Source: Lachnospiraceae bacterium XBB2008 (GTDB lineage Bacteria > Bacillota > Clostridia > Lachnospirales > Lachnospiraceae). From it: a stretch of 64,000 nucleotides of DNA. Position 1 is the first letter of the stretch; each line of letters opens with the position of its first letter. The translations under genes and the position numbers were made by a program. Under the pieces are notes generated by a model. The model had not been told where the DNA came from, did not search any database, and saw only the letters and a program-made list of their open reading frames with translations. The DNA lies in NCBI GenBank assembly GCA_900102235.1, contig FMVL01000003.1, positions 558,001 to 622,000 on the forward strand. Reading direction: 5' to 3'. Below are positions 16,968 to 25,991 of this stretch, piece by piece.

Positions 16968-18521
16968 ATGCGCATAAAGAACTCCATGAAAAACATGATA
17001 TACATATACGCATGCACTCTTCTGATCGTGATCTTAAACTTCGTGGTAAGGCGTATCTTCCTGGATGTACTGACCATCGATTACCTCGGTTACGACGGAC
17101 TCTTCGTATCCATCTTCAGCTATCTGAACCTGTCGGAGATGGGCATCGCGGGCATCATCACTTATCATATGTATTCGGAGATCGCTACCGATAACCTGGA
17201 TCAGATACGCAAGCTCCTGTCCGTTTACAGGATCATATACGTTTTCGTCGGGCTGTTCGTTCTCGCAGCCGGACTCATCGTAAGCTTATTCCTCCCGATC
17301 ATTCTGGCCAACGCCGGTATACACGACAGCTGGTCCTTCATATTTACCATTTATTATCTGCAGCTCGCGGCTACACTGTGCACATACTTCTTTGCCTACA
17401 GACGCATCATCTTCGTGACACATCAGCGCATCTATGTATGTACCGCGGTCGACACTGTCATCAACATCATAAGCATCATCGCGAGGATGATCATACTGCT
17501 CAAGCTGAAGAACTACATAGCCTACCTGATCGTATCGATCGTATCCAACATCACGTCCAACCTGATCATCTCCTTCTATTCGAAAAAGGAATATCCCGAG
17601 ATTACCGAGACAAAGGTGGGGCGGGAAGATATCCGTGCCCTGGGACTGGGCGCGGAAGTAAAGAACATGATCGCGACCAAAGCGGCTCTCACCGTTTACG
17701 GAGCGTCCGACGACATCATCATAACCTCAATGCTGGGCGTAGCAACGAACGGTCTTGTCAGCAACTACCGCATGATCAGTTCCAAACTTCAGGAATTCAT
17801 CCTTTCCGCCTTCAATTCGATCCAGGCCAGCATAGGTAATCTCGTATACGACAAAGAAAGTGACCGCGGGATCCCGTTTTTCAAAGCGCTGGACCTTACG
17901 GGCTTTTTCCTCGCGATAGTATCCGCATCGGGAGTCATGTGCGTATGTCAGGAATTCATCGTTCTGTGGCTCAAGAACCCCAAGTTACTATTATCCTACG
18001 GGTTTGCGGCCATGCTGTCGCTGAATCTGTTCATCGCTATACAGAATAACCCTATGACATACTTCCGCAACTCCCTCGGGCACTTTGAAGCAGACCGCAA
18101 TTACATGATCACGGCTGCGATCACGAATGTCACTCTCTCGATCGTTCTGGGACTCTTTTTCGGTGTGACGGGAGTCATGATCGGAACCGTTGCCGGACAC
18201 CTCTTCATATATCTGGGCAGGTGTATCGTCGTGCATAAATTCTTCCTGCATGTGAGCCCGAAGAAATACTGCCTCCTCACTCTGGGCAGACTCATGCTCC
18301 TGTGCTTAAGCGTCAGCATATCGACGGTGCTCGGAAACCTCATACACCCGTATGTGGAGAGCGCCCTCCTGTTTTTCCTGATAAAGGGAATGATAAGCGT
18401 GATCGTCGCGCTCGCGATCTTCTTCGTTTCGTCGTTTAAGACCGAAAGCTACGAAGTCTTAAAAGAATATGTCAGAAAAGTCATGGCGATAAGCTCCGGG
18501 AAGGAGATCATCAAGCCGTAA
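16968..18521 (+). CDS. Wzx-like polysaccharide flippase
   Basis: A 517-residue membrane protein with about twelve to fourteen hydrophobic segments. The start (MKNMIYIYACTLLIVILNFVVRRIF) and the GYDGLFVSIFSYLNLSEMGI loop fit the polysaccharide-transport branch of the MOP superfamily, which flips lipid-linked repeat units across the membrane. KNMIATKAALTVYGASDDIII is a conserved mid-protein feature of this branch. It lies between two minus-strand glycan clusters, consistent with export of one of their products. Its 3' end overlaps the convergent DUF6020 gene by 73 bp. The ATG at 16968 lacks a ribosome site; an internal ATG at 16986 is an alternative start. Confidence 0.85.
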   Translation: MRIKNSMKNMIYIYACTLLIVILNFVVRRIFLDVLTIDYLGYDGLFVSIFSYLNLSEMGIAGIITYHMYSEIATDNLDQIRKLLSVYRIIYVFVGLFVLAAGLIVSLFLPIILANAGIHDSWSFIFTIYYLQLAATLCTYFFAYRRIIFVTHQRIYVCTAVDTVINIISIIARMIILLKLKNYIAYLIVSIVSNITSNLIISFYSKKEYPEITETKVGREDIRALGLGAEVKNMIATKAALTVYGASDDIIITSMLGVATNGLVSNYRMISSKLQEFILSAFNSIQASIGNLVYDKESDRGIPFFKALDLTGFFLAIVSASGVMCVCQEFIVLWLKNPKLLLSYGFAAMLSLNLFIAIQNNPMTYFRNSLGHFEADRNYMITAAITNVTLSIVLGLFFGVTGVMIGTVAGHLFIYLGRCIVVHKFFLHVSPKKYCLLTLGRLMLLCLSVSISTVLGNLIHPYVESALLFFLIKGMISVIVALAIFFVSSFKTESYEVLKEYVRKVMAISSGKEIIKP

Positions 18522-20263
18522 GCATAACGAAGATCGGCACATAAAGGTGCCGCTATAAGAACAGTAAGAGTAAGCGCTGCCATGGGCAGATATGCGATCA
18601 GAGCATATCCCCGGCAGCCTTTTTTCATAGCTGTAAGTATCAGGGCAACGCCCAGCATCATAAGCTGCAGGCATGCTCCCGGGCTGTAGAGTATGCTGTA
18701 GACCGGAAGAAAGTTATGGATCTTGAATAAGATCTCGTTGATCTTGATGCGTTTCGTCGCAAGGAATACCGGGGCGTTATACAGGTCGTCCCCGTTGGGC
18801 AAAAGGCCGTAGAATTCGGTCTGTTCGGGCTGCATCGTGGTATAGTAGCCGCGTGTCTGGTCGATATATGCATCCACGTATGCATGCGGATTGTGAATAC
18901 CGAGCCTCATCCAGAGCCCGAGATATTCAAGTTTATGCGACTCGACATAAGCACTGTCTCCGAATATCATCCACTGCATCGTGGGATCGGAGCCGCCCGG
19001 AGTATATTCGCTCCTCAGATACTCTGTGGTGTTGACCCGCTCTATCATCTCCATGTCTTCTGCGGAAATGTCACCGTTATATGCGACCACCCTGGCGATC
19101 TGCTGAAGCGGTATCGTAAGGCTGTGTGCAAACTCCACCTTTTCCACGTTGTATGCTCTTTTTACGGGGCCGTTAAAGATGCAGGTAACGGCAATGATCG
19201 ATATCGTGAGGATAAGTGAAACTCTGATGTTCCTGCGCATGTATATGAGGAACACGATCATGGTCGCGATAAACGCATAGAAACCGTTATGTCTGAACAG
19301 GCAGGTTCCGATGCCGCTTATGATGAAGATGATGATGTCCCGCACGGACCAGGCATTCTTCACTGCCACGCGGTAGAGAGTGATCGTAAACACGAGCACG
19401 GCCGCTCCGAAGAGCACATCTTTCCACATCGTTATCGCATACGCGATATTGTAGGGATACAGCAGGTAACCGAGAAGCAGCGCTATGCGTCCCGCCTTGT
19501 TAAGACCCGCCTCCGCGAGTGCTTCGATCGAATACGAAACGCTTAAGGCTAACAGGATCATCTGTACGATCGTAAAAGTCGCGATGCCCGCAAGTTCGCT
19601 TCCCGTCACGGCATATCCGATCCTGTACATCAGCCCGATGAACATCGTATGGGCCCACGGATGAAGGTCATAGTACGGATAGATCCATCTGGCCTGGTTT
19701 AACTGTTCATAGGAATCGATGGTCATCGTTCCGGGATAATTCATCAGGAAAAGCGGCAGCAGACATACGAAAATGATGCCGGCACGCAGGAAGAATCTCT
19801 TCAGGTCAAAAGCCCCCGGAAAAGCCTCCTTCTTTTCTGGCGTTTCGGAAGTCCCCTCTTCCGCAGGATCCGCAAGAAACTTATTACTGATCGTGCATAT
19901 CACGAATCTTAATGTGAAAAACAGAAGCAGATAGACACCCGCTACAGTAAAGACGGTATATACGATCACAAAAAGCCTGTTCTCCATGCCGCCGCCAAGC
20001 CTCGGGGCCGCATAGATCCAGTAAAGCACGGTCCACAATGCGGATATGACATGCGCCGCAACGCCGAAACCGCGTTCATATGTTATCTTTCCCGAAGCAT
20101 CCGATGTCCCCCGGATGCGGTTCATGATCGCAAAGATCGCCACGAAGATAACGCCGAGAACGATATCCGACGCGGCGAATCCGCCGAGATTGAATATCGC
20201 AAAAGTGATCAGATATGAGATGATCAGATTGATGATCAGATTTCTTTTATTTGATGAGGTCAT
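18449..20263 (-). CDS. DUF6020 family multi-pass membrane protein
   Basis: A 604-residue integral membrane protein with about twelve or more hydrophobic segments and a soluble loop near residues 380-480 (EDMEMIERVNTTEYLRSEY). The arrangement resembles membrane glycosyltransferases or polymerases of the GT-C type: FLMNYPGTMTIDSYEQLNQAR contains an acidic first-loop motif and HPWAHTMFIGLMYRIGY follows. Proteins of this kind in Firmicutes are named DUF6020 and lie in surface-polysaccharide loci. The function is unproven; sugar transfer from polyprenyl-phosphate sugars or polymerisation is a reasonable guess. The ATG overlaps the 3' end of the upstream glycosyltransferase by 17 bp, and its 3' end overlaps the convergent flippase. 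Confidence 0.75.
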   Translation of the reverse strand: MTSSNKRNLIINLIISYLITFAIFNLGGFAASDIVLGVIFVAIFAIMNRIRGTSDASGKITYERGFGVAAHVISALWTVLYWIYAAPRLGGGMENRLFVIVYTVFTVAGVYLLLFFTLRFVICTISNKFLADPAEEGTSETPEKKEAFPGAFDLKRFFLRAGIIFVCLLPLFLMNYPGTMTIDSYEQLNQARWIYPYYDLHPWAHTMFIGLMYRIGYAVTGSELAGIATFTIVQMILLALSVSYSIEALAEAGLNKAGRIALLLGYLLYPYNIAYAITMWKDVLFGAAVLVFTITLYRVAVKNAWSVRDIIIFIISGIGTCLFRHNGFYAFIATMIVFLIYMRRNIRVSLILTISIIAVTCIFNGPVKRAYNVEKVEFAHSLTIPLQQIARVVAYNGDISAEDMEMIERVNTTEYLRSEYTPGGSDPTMQWMIFGDSAYVESHKLEYLGLWMRLGIHNPHAYVDAYIDQTRGYYTTMQPEQTEFYGLLPNGDDLYNAPVFLATKRIKINEILFKIHNFLPVYSILYSPGACLQLMMLGVALILTAMKKGCRGYALIAYLPMAALTLTVLIAAPLCADLRYAYGLMISFPELIAMTFLTYSFKTS

Positions 20264-21344
20264 TTAATCTGTGTATCTCCGGTGCCTCGTACCTGTCCAT
20301 AAAGTCGTATCCGAGGAATATTTTTTCATCCGCAAATTCCAGCGCATCCAGCACCGTAAATACGGATATGAGCCTGTCTACATGAAGCTCGGGCATGAAG
20401 TTTAACATCTCCATCGGGAATGTTCCCGGAAGTATCAGAGCATCGGGGAAGATCGGGCCGTAATCCAGATAATCCCTGGGGTGCTGCTTGATGATCACAT
20501 CCACTCCCTCTTCACCGTAACCGGCATAAGCATCCATTATGTCTTCAAAGATCTTTTTTCTGGTCTCAAGATCGCAGAGCGGCTCCGAAAGTACCATCAC
20601 CCTGCGCGGTGAATGAAGCGCACGGATCTTCTCCCTGATCTCTTCGGAATTTTCCAGAAAAATGTCCAGAATGACATCTTTATCTTTGTCCGTCAGCGCT
20701 TCCTGGAGCGGCCGTCTGGGAACTTCGATATATTTGGGACAGGGATATTCGATCACCGACAGATCGTTCACTTCCATATCGATGCAGTATCTGCCCCAGC
20801 CGTTCTGGATAAATATCAGCCCGAGACGCGACATCGCCGCTTTGATGTTAAAGTGTCCGATGTTATCGACTCTCGCCTGGTCGCCGTAAAGCAGGCAGTT
20901 AAGCCCATCCTCGAGCGCATGATATCTGATCTTTTTGCAGTTGAGATAGTATCCTATAGGATCCGAATCGCAGAATACGTATATATCATTATAATCCCTA
21001 AAGTCCACGGGAACATAGGGCTCCTGCAGAGCCCCGAGCTTCTTCGTGAAGCGGATTCGGTTTATCATGTTCTTAAACAGATTTCCGCTGTCCCGTTTTA
21101 ACGGCTCGAGTTCAGGGAAAAAAGTGTCAAGTTTCTCGTCGTATTCGAGTACATCCTCAAAGAGCCCGCTTCTTTTTGCCCGGTCTTTAAGATCTCCGAA
21201 CTTATTGCTCATAAGAGAAAGTACAAGCGAAGCACCCCCGGGTCCGATTCCTTCCGCGAAGGCTTTCCTGCGTATATTCAGTTCCTTTAAGCATGTCACA
21301 TATACATGATAAAAAGTGTGGCACACATAGATCCTGTCATGCAT
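20247..21344 (-). CDS. Sialyltransferase-like GT-B glycosyltransferase
   Basis: A 365-residue protein with the three landmark motifs of GT52/GT80-type bacterial sialyltransferases in the right order: an E-D-G motif in YHALEDGLN (145-147), an HP motif in IIKQHPRDY (288-289) and an S-V-F motif in RLISVFTVLD (327-329). The start MHDRIYVCHTFYHVYV resembles the N-terminal acceptor-binding domain. Such enzymes transfer CMP-activated nine-carbon sugars to surface glycans, which suits the pseudaminic-acid genes upstream. The gene overlaps the GT2 gene by eight bases. The family call rests on motifs read by eye; a CDP-glycerol-type transferase is the main alternative. Confidence 0.65.
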   Translation of the reverse strand: MHDRIYVCHTFYHVYVTCLKELNIRRKAFAEGIGPGGASLVLSLMSNKFGDLKDRAKRSGLFEDVLEYDEKLDTFFPELEPLKRDSGNLFKNMINRIRFTKKLGALQEPYVPVDFRDYNDIYVFCDSDPIGYYLNCKKIRYHALEDGLNCLLYGDQARVDNIGHFNIKAAMSRLGLIFIQNGWGRYCIDMEVNDLSVIEYPCPKYIEVPRRPLQEALTDKDKDVILDIFLENSEEIREKIRALHSPRRVMVLSEPLCDLETRKKIFEDIMDAYAGYGEEGVDVIIKQHPRDYLDYGPIFPDALILPGTFPMEMLNFMPELHVDRLISVFTVLDALEFADEKIFLGYDFMDRYEAPEIHRLNDLIK

Positions 21345-22446
21345 TATTCTCTGATGTCTTCTTTCTTCCGGATCTTAAGTCACGATAAAACCAGAGCAGC
21401 CTGTAATATACGTAAAACAGAAGCTGCGACTTCATCTGCATTCCTATGAGCTTACGCTCTTCGGGATGGATGCGCTCCCGGTAATAAGCATTGTTCTGAA
21501 ACTCCGGAAAAGACTTTCTCATCTCATCCGCAAGGTGCTTCGTGAACTTATAACAGCCCTCTATGTTCATCCTCTTCGGCATTGCCGAAAAAAGTGTGTT
21601 TACGTAGAAAAGTACCGTATAGAGGAATTCGACCTCATCATGATACTTATTAATATATCCTCCGTGCCGCGCTTCCTCAAGCATCATCCTGCCCGCATCG
21701 ATACGGTCCTCAAGATTCTTTTTGGTAACCGTATGGACCGTGGAGGAATCATGCTGATAGTAAAAGTATAACGGCTCGGGGATGTATTCAAAATGTCTGA
21801 CCCTGAGCATCCAGCTGTTGCTCACGGCATTGTCTTCATAGAAGATATCCTCGGGAAAAATGTGCAGCCGCATCTCATGATCCGGATCTTCACCCTGGGG
21901 TCTGGGGCCGGGATCGTCATCTCCCAGAACGATGTATCTTCTGTATATCTTTACGACAAGACTTCCCGTATCCACTAGCAGGCGTCTGTACCTGTCCTCA
22001 TCCATCTCACCGGTCTGTTCCGCAGTGTTGTTATGCACCGTTTTGCCCGGTTCGAAGGTGTATTCATCCACAAGACAGTAATCGCATCCGACCATGTCCG
22101 CGCCGGTCTCTTCGGCAAGCGTGATCATGCGCTCGTAATAATCCGGCACAACCCAGTCATCCGCATCGATAAAACCGATCCACTCTCCTCGCGCATAGGT
22201 CAATCCTATGTTCTTGGCTCCGCCCTGATGGAGATTTCTGGGACATGAGAGCGCGATGAAGCGACCGGGATTCTCCGACTCATACTTTTTCATGATCTCA
22301 TAAGAATCATCGGTCGAGCAGTCGTTGACCGCGATGATCTCTATCTCACCGTCGGGCAGAGTCTGGGCAATGAGCGAGTCAAGACAATGCTTGAGCTTGT
22401 CATCGGATGCCATATTATAAACGGGTACTATCACACTTATCTTCAT
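21337..22446 (-). CDS. Glycosyltransferase family 2
   Basis: A 369-residue GT-A glycosyltransferase. VIVPVYNMASDDKLKHCLDSL is the classic GT2 start, NDCSTDDSYEIM the nucleotide-contact region, and IGFIDADDWVVPDYYE contains the DxD metal site. EDIFYEDNAVSNSW supplies the catalytic E-D motif. The C-terminal 120 residues are mostly helical and rich in Tyr and Arg. It probably extends a surface glycan on the cytosolic side of the membrane. It starts 37 bp after the DegT-like gene and overlaps the sialyltransferase-like gene, so it is well inside the pseudaminic-acid operon. Donor and acceptor are unknown. Confidence 0.9.
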   Translation of the reverse strand: MKISVIVPVYNMASDDKLKHCLDSLIAQTLPDGEIEIIAVNDCSTDDSYEIMKKYESENPGRFIALSCPRNLHQGGAKNIGLTYARGEWIGFIDADDWVVPDYYERMITLAEETGADMVGCDYCLVDEYTFEPGKTVHNNTAEQTGEMDEDRYRRLLVDTGSLVVKIYRRYIVLGDDDPGPRPQGEDPDHEMRLHIFPEDIFYEDNAVSNSWMLRVRHFEYIPEPLYFYYQHDSSTVHTVTKKNLEDRIDAGRMMLEEARHGGYINKYHDEVEFLYTVLFYVNTLFSAMPKRMNIEGCYKFTKHLADEMRKSFPEFQNNAYYRERIHPEERKLIGMQMKSQLLFYVYYRLLWFYRDLRSGRKKTSENNA

Positions 22447-22482
22447 ATCAAGATCATTACCGTGCCGGCCGGGATTTACCGT

Positions 22483-23688
22483 TCATCCAAGCAGCACCCG
22501 GAGTTCCTCTCCGAACATATCGGCCGCATATCTCATATGCACGGGCGTATATCTGTGATCGATATAGAACGCGAGCATGTTCTGTGCAAAATATGCGGCA
22601 TTTTTGCAGATTCCGGCAGCTTTTGCATCTATCGGCCACAGGACAGGAGCATACACTCCGCGGGCTGCCAGCTTACTCTCAAATCTGTCTCTTGTGATCG
22701 ACCTGCCTGCTGCCCCGCTCGTTCTCTCTCTTATCCGGTCGATATGCATGATGACCGGAAGCATGAACGGAGTTTCGGGAACCGTGGCATCGGGATTTAA
22801 GATATCAAACAGATCACCCGAGAACTCATTTTCCGAAAGAGCCGCCTTGAGCGCGATGAAGTTCTCATGCCGTGCCGCGCTCATTCCGGACAGATCGACG
22901 GACTTAAGCAACCCCTCGCTTGTCCGGGATATGGCAAAAGGCTCGCGGCCGTCATCGAGCGAATCCTCCGCGTCGGACAAAAGACCTCTGAAATGATCCT
23001 TTACTTCTTTACGCCTGTCCGGAGAATCCAGATACTCTTTTTTCTCCCTGAGTGCCTGCAGTCTGAGCGTCGTAAAGTCCGTTTCTCCGGTACTTTCGAT
23101 CGAATGACCCGCACCTTTTTGCATGACAAAAGCTCCGTCGGGAACCCCCATCCATTTGCGGATGCTGCCTATGAAATAATCCGCCGCTATATCGCTCTTA
23201 AGAAACGATCTCACATCCGGCACACGGTGAGTCACATCTTCTATGATCACGGCATCGGGGTATGCTTCCCTTATGCGCTTCTTCGCATCATCGACCGGAG
23301 TCAGACCGTAATAATCCATCACGAGCACGACCGGTGCATCGTCTCCCGACGCACTCCCGATAAGATCTGACAGATGCTGTGTATCTATCGTAAGATCCGC
23401 ATTGACACGGAAAAATATCACTTCATATCCGCGAACGTAAAAAGGCAGTATCATCGAGTCGCAGCACAGGGCCGGCATGAAGATACGAAGACGTCCGGAC
23501 TTATCTTTCCCTCCCCGCATCATAAGTATGTCATCCGCGATATAGCCAAGAGAATCTCTGCCGCACCTTAAGAAGCGGGTAGCGTATCCGGCACCGGAAG
23601 CCTCGCCCGTCAAAAGCGCGGGCAGGTCACAGGAGCCTTTTGCATCCTCTATGTGAAATTCACTTCCTATCTCATACAACGGGGTCAT
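22483..23688 (-). CDS. DegT/DnrJ-like PLP-dependent aminotransferase-fold protein
   Basis: A 401-residue protein with a fold-type I PLP layout: RCGRDSLGYIADDI near residue 41 (cofactor phosphate region), VVLVMDYYGLTPV and VIIEDVTHRVPD (the Asp that pairs with the PLP pyridine) and FIGSIRKWMGVPDGAFV, whose Lys is the best candidate Schiff-base residue. Sugar aminotransferases of this type make amino sugars for surface glycans. It differs from standard DegT/PseC proteins, which carry a GEGG after the Lys, so it may act on another substrate. It lies between the ATP-grasp gene and a GT2 in the pse operon. Confidence 0.65.
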   Translation of the reverse strand: MTPLYEIGSEFHIEDAKGSCDLPALLTGEASGAGYATRFLRCGRDSLGYIADDILMMRGGKDKSGRLRIFMPALCCDSMILPFYVRGYEVIFFRVNADLTIDTQHLSDLIGSASGDDAPVVLVMDYYGLTPVDDAKKRIREAYPDAVIIEDVTHRVPDVRSFLKSDIAADYFIGSIRKWMGVPDGAFVMQKGAGHSIESTGETDFTTLRLQALREKKEYLDSPDRRKEVKDHFRGLLSDAEDSLDDGREPFAISRTSEGLLKSVDLSGMSAARHENFIALKAALSENEFSGDLFDILNPDATVPETPFMLPVIMHIDRIRERTSGAAGRSITRDRFESKLAARGVYAPVLWPIDAKAAGICKNAAYFAQNMLAFYIDHRYTPVHMRYAADMFGEELRVLLG

Positions 23689-23732
23689 TATTCTCTCCGG
23701 ATCTCATCAGGTGTTTCCCTGCACGTCTCCGA

Positions 23733-24956
23733 TCAGCCGTAGGTGATCCTGACGGTACTTAGCGCCGCGTCGGCACGCGCAGCCGCTTCACCTGCATCCG
23801 CGCCCTCGGCTATGATATGTCCGAGCCTGTCATTGCTGCTCTTTAAGGGACCGGCTTCATCGCCTTCGCCCTTATACATCCTGACTTCTTTTATTCCGGG
23901 CATTGCAGAGGCTGCTTCCAAGCCCTCTATGCTCTTAATGGATGCTGAGGATCTTCCTTCCGCGACATCATCCGGCATATAGATGAACCTGACGGCCGAC
24001 CCGCGCGCATACTTCGGTGTCAGATCGACCGGCTCTCCCATGACCGATGACAGACACAGACCTGTCATGTCAACTCCGGTCGATAAGGGTACCAGCATCG
24101 AGGTTATATAATCCCCGCCCATCCTTGCAGCTATCTCCACGAGTTTGGCACCTTTGGATGTGGCTTTGATCTCCACATGGCAGGGACCGTTTTGCATATT
24201 TATGGCTTTTACGGCTTTCATCGCAACACGTCTTATGTCCTGCTGTTCGATCTCAGGCAGTCTGGACATCTGGGTGTGACCCGTCTCCACGAAATAGGGA
24301 AGGTCGGTGACCATCTTATCCGTGATCGTGATGATATGCGGCTCTCCGTCAACCGTGAAGGTCTCAACACTCACCTCGGGGCCGTCCATGTATTCCTCGA
24401 CCATGACCACGCCGTTCCTGGAGAAACTGTGAACATATGCGTATATCTCTTTCAGATATTGAACGGAAGAATTCTTATGCGTATCGACGAGCACCACTCC
24501 GCGGCTGGCCGCATTATCGGCGGGCTTGGCCACGAAACGGTCTTTGAATATCCTGGATTTACCTATGAAATCCTCCACCGAGTATGCCGCATAGAACTTC
24601 GGTATAGGAACACCGCACTCTTTCATTCTTCGCCGCATCCGGTTCTTATCGGTCGCGCACAGTGCATCCTCATATGCTATGTCACTCTTAAGTCCCAGTT
24701 GCTCACACACCCACGACACGGTTCTTACCGGCATGTCGCTCGTTGATGTCATGACATAGTCGGGCTTATATTTTCCGGCCGCTTCCATAACGGCCACCGT
24801 ATCTATGGTCGAGATGCACAGGAACTCATCGGCCAGCGGTATGCCCGCCGCGTGCGCATCATAGTCCAGTACATATACATATAGTCCTTTTTCTTTTGCC
24901 AGCCGGATCATCGGGATCTGAAGCGCACTGGCTCCGAGTATGAATATCTTTTTCAC
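23733..24956 (-). CDS. ATP-grasp domain protein of the pseudaminic-acid cluster
   Basis: A 407-residue ATP-grasp enzyme of the carbamoyl-phosphate-synthase-like group. The N-terminal Rossmann-like domain starts KKIFILGASALQIPMIRLAK, the ATP-grasp core has DRFVAKPADNAASRGVVLV and VVMVEEYMDGPEVSVETF, and HVEIKATSKGAKLVEIAARM carries the metal-binding Glu residues. These enzymes join a carboxylate to an amine or similar nucleophile through an acyl phosphate. The start is GTG, directly after the TAA of pseG, with no gap. ATP-grasp proteins of this kind often neighbour sialic-acid-like genes and may modify the N-acyl group with an amino acid. The substrate is unproven. Confidence 0.75.
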   Translation of the reverse strand: MKKIFILGASALQIPMIRLAKEKGLYVYVLDYDAHAAGIPLADEFLCISTIDTVAVMEAAGKYKPDYVMTSTSDMPVRTVSWVCEQLGLKSDIAYEDALCATDKNRMRRRMKECGVPIPKFYAAYSVEDFIGKSRIFKDRFVAKPADNAASRGVVLVDTHKNSSVQYLKEIYAYVHSFSRNGVVMVEEYMDGPEVSVETFTVDGEPHIITITDKMVTDLPYFVETGHTQMSRLPEIEQQDIRRVAMKAVKAINMQNGPCHVEIKATSKGAKLVEIAARMGGDYITSMLVPLSTGVDMTGLCLSSVMGEPVDLTPKYARGSAVRFIYMPDDVAEGRSSASIKSIEGLEAASAMPGIKEVRMYKGEGDEAGPLKSSNDRLGHIIAEGADAGEAAARADAALSTVRITYG

Positions 24957-25991
24957 TTATCCTTCAAGAGCCTCCGCTATGCGGTCTGCCCCGCGTCCGT
25001 CTATCATCTCACGCAGTCTGCGTCCTCTTTTCATGCGTTCTTCCGAGCTTACCCCGCCGATCTCGTAGAGCCAGTCTATCATCCGCTCCAGGCATCTGTT
25101 CTCGCTGACACGGAAGTCGCCGATATAGGGCATGAGTCCTTCCCTGTCGAAATACAGCGCATCCGTCATCTGGTTGTCGACAAACACGAACGAAGCCGTA
25201 GGCACGCCGACTGAACTGAGTTCGAAAAGAGTGGTCCCGGCAGAGGATACGGCAGCTCTGCATCCGGCCATGATCTCGGCCACATTATCCACATTCTGAT
25301 GAAGGATAAGCCTGCCATCGGAAACATATGAAAGGAGTTTGTCCGAAGGCTTGTAAAACCTTCCCGCGAGAAGATGCAGCCTGCCTTTCGGTCCGTCACT
25401 GAACCCCAAGCCTCTCTCATCGAATATCCTGTTAATGATCTTGTCGGCTATCTTTAAACTGTCAGAACCGCCGGCTGTGATCAGAAGCCCCGTTCCGTCC
25501 TGACATATATGTTCCCTGAACTGGTCGCGAAGAGGGATATATGCGGAACCAAGCCTGAGTTCCGTCCCGTCACCGTACATCGCTTCATATCCGAGAGATG
25601 TTGCAGCCGGACAGTAGTTTACGAGCCTGTCCACGGGATATGATTTTTTGCACAGATCATCTATATACGTGACGCTTATCCCGGCATCGCGAAGCTTACG
25701 GAAATACTGCTCGCTCACCTGATAACTGTCAACAAAAAGCCGGTGTATGTCTTCAGAGTGCAGATACTTCACCAGATCATCGATCTCCGAGTCCATATCG
25801 TTCCAGTCGGTGCCCAGGATATAGAGGCTGAAATTATCTTTTGATACATACGGTCTGACACCGTTATCCGCAGATATGAACCTGACATCCGACCCGTGTC
25901 TGCGAAGAGCGTTCGCGATCGTAAGGCTCCTCATCACATGACCGGTCGCTATAGTTTCGTTGGCATCGACCCTTATCGCTATCTTACTCAA
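24957..25991 (-). CDS. pseG: PseG-like UDP-2,4-diacetamido-trideoxy-altrose hydrolase
   Basis: About 344 residues. The start IRVDANETIATGHVMRSL has the catalytic His in G-H-V-M-R, as in PseG, which releases UDP from the 6-deoxy-AltdiNAc nucleotide before condensation by PseI. The C-terminal half carries LLITAGGSDSLKIADKII and AAVSSAGTTLFELSSVGVP, the MurG-like nucleotide-sugar site of this GT-B-fold hydrolase. A TTG at 25991 is the likely start: a CGGAG ribosome site lies five bases before it, and the family's N-terminus begins two to three residues later. It overlaps the end of pseI by eight bases. The longer ATG frame from 26060 would add an unneeded tail. Confidence 0.82.
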   Translation of the reverse strand: MSKIAIRVDANETIATGHVMRSLTIANALRRHGSDVRFISADNGVRPYVSKDNFSLYILGTDWNDMDSEIDDLVKYLHSEDIHRLFVDSYQVSEQYFRKLRDAGISVTYIDDLCKKSYPVDRLVNYCPAATSLGYEAMYGDGTELRLGSAYIPLRDQFREHICQDGTGLLITAGGSDSLKIADKIINRIFDERGLGFSDGPKGRLHLLAGRFYKPSDKLLSYVSDGRLILHQNVDNVAEIMAGCRAAVSSAGTTLFELSSVGVPTASFVFVDNQMTDALYFDREGLMPYIGDFRVSENRCLERMIDWLYEIGGVSSEERMKRGRRLREMIDGRGADRIAEALEG

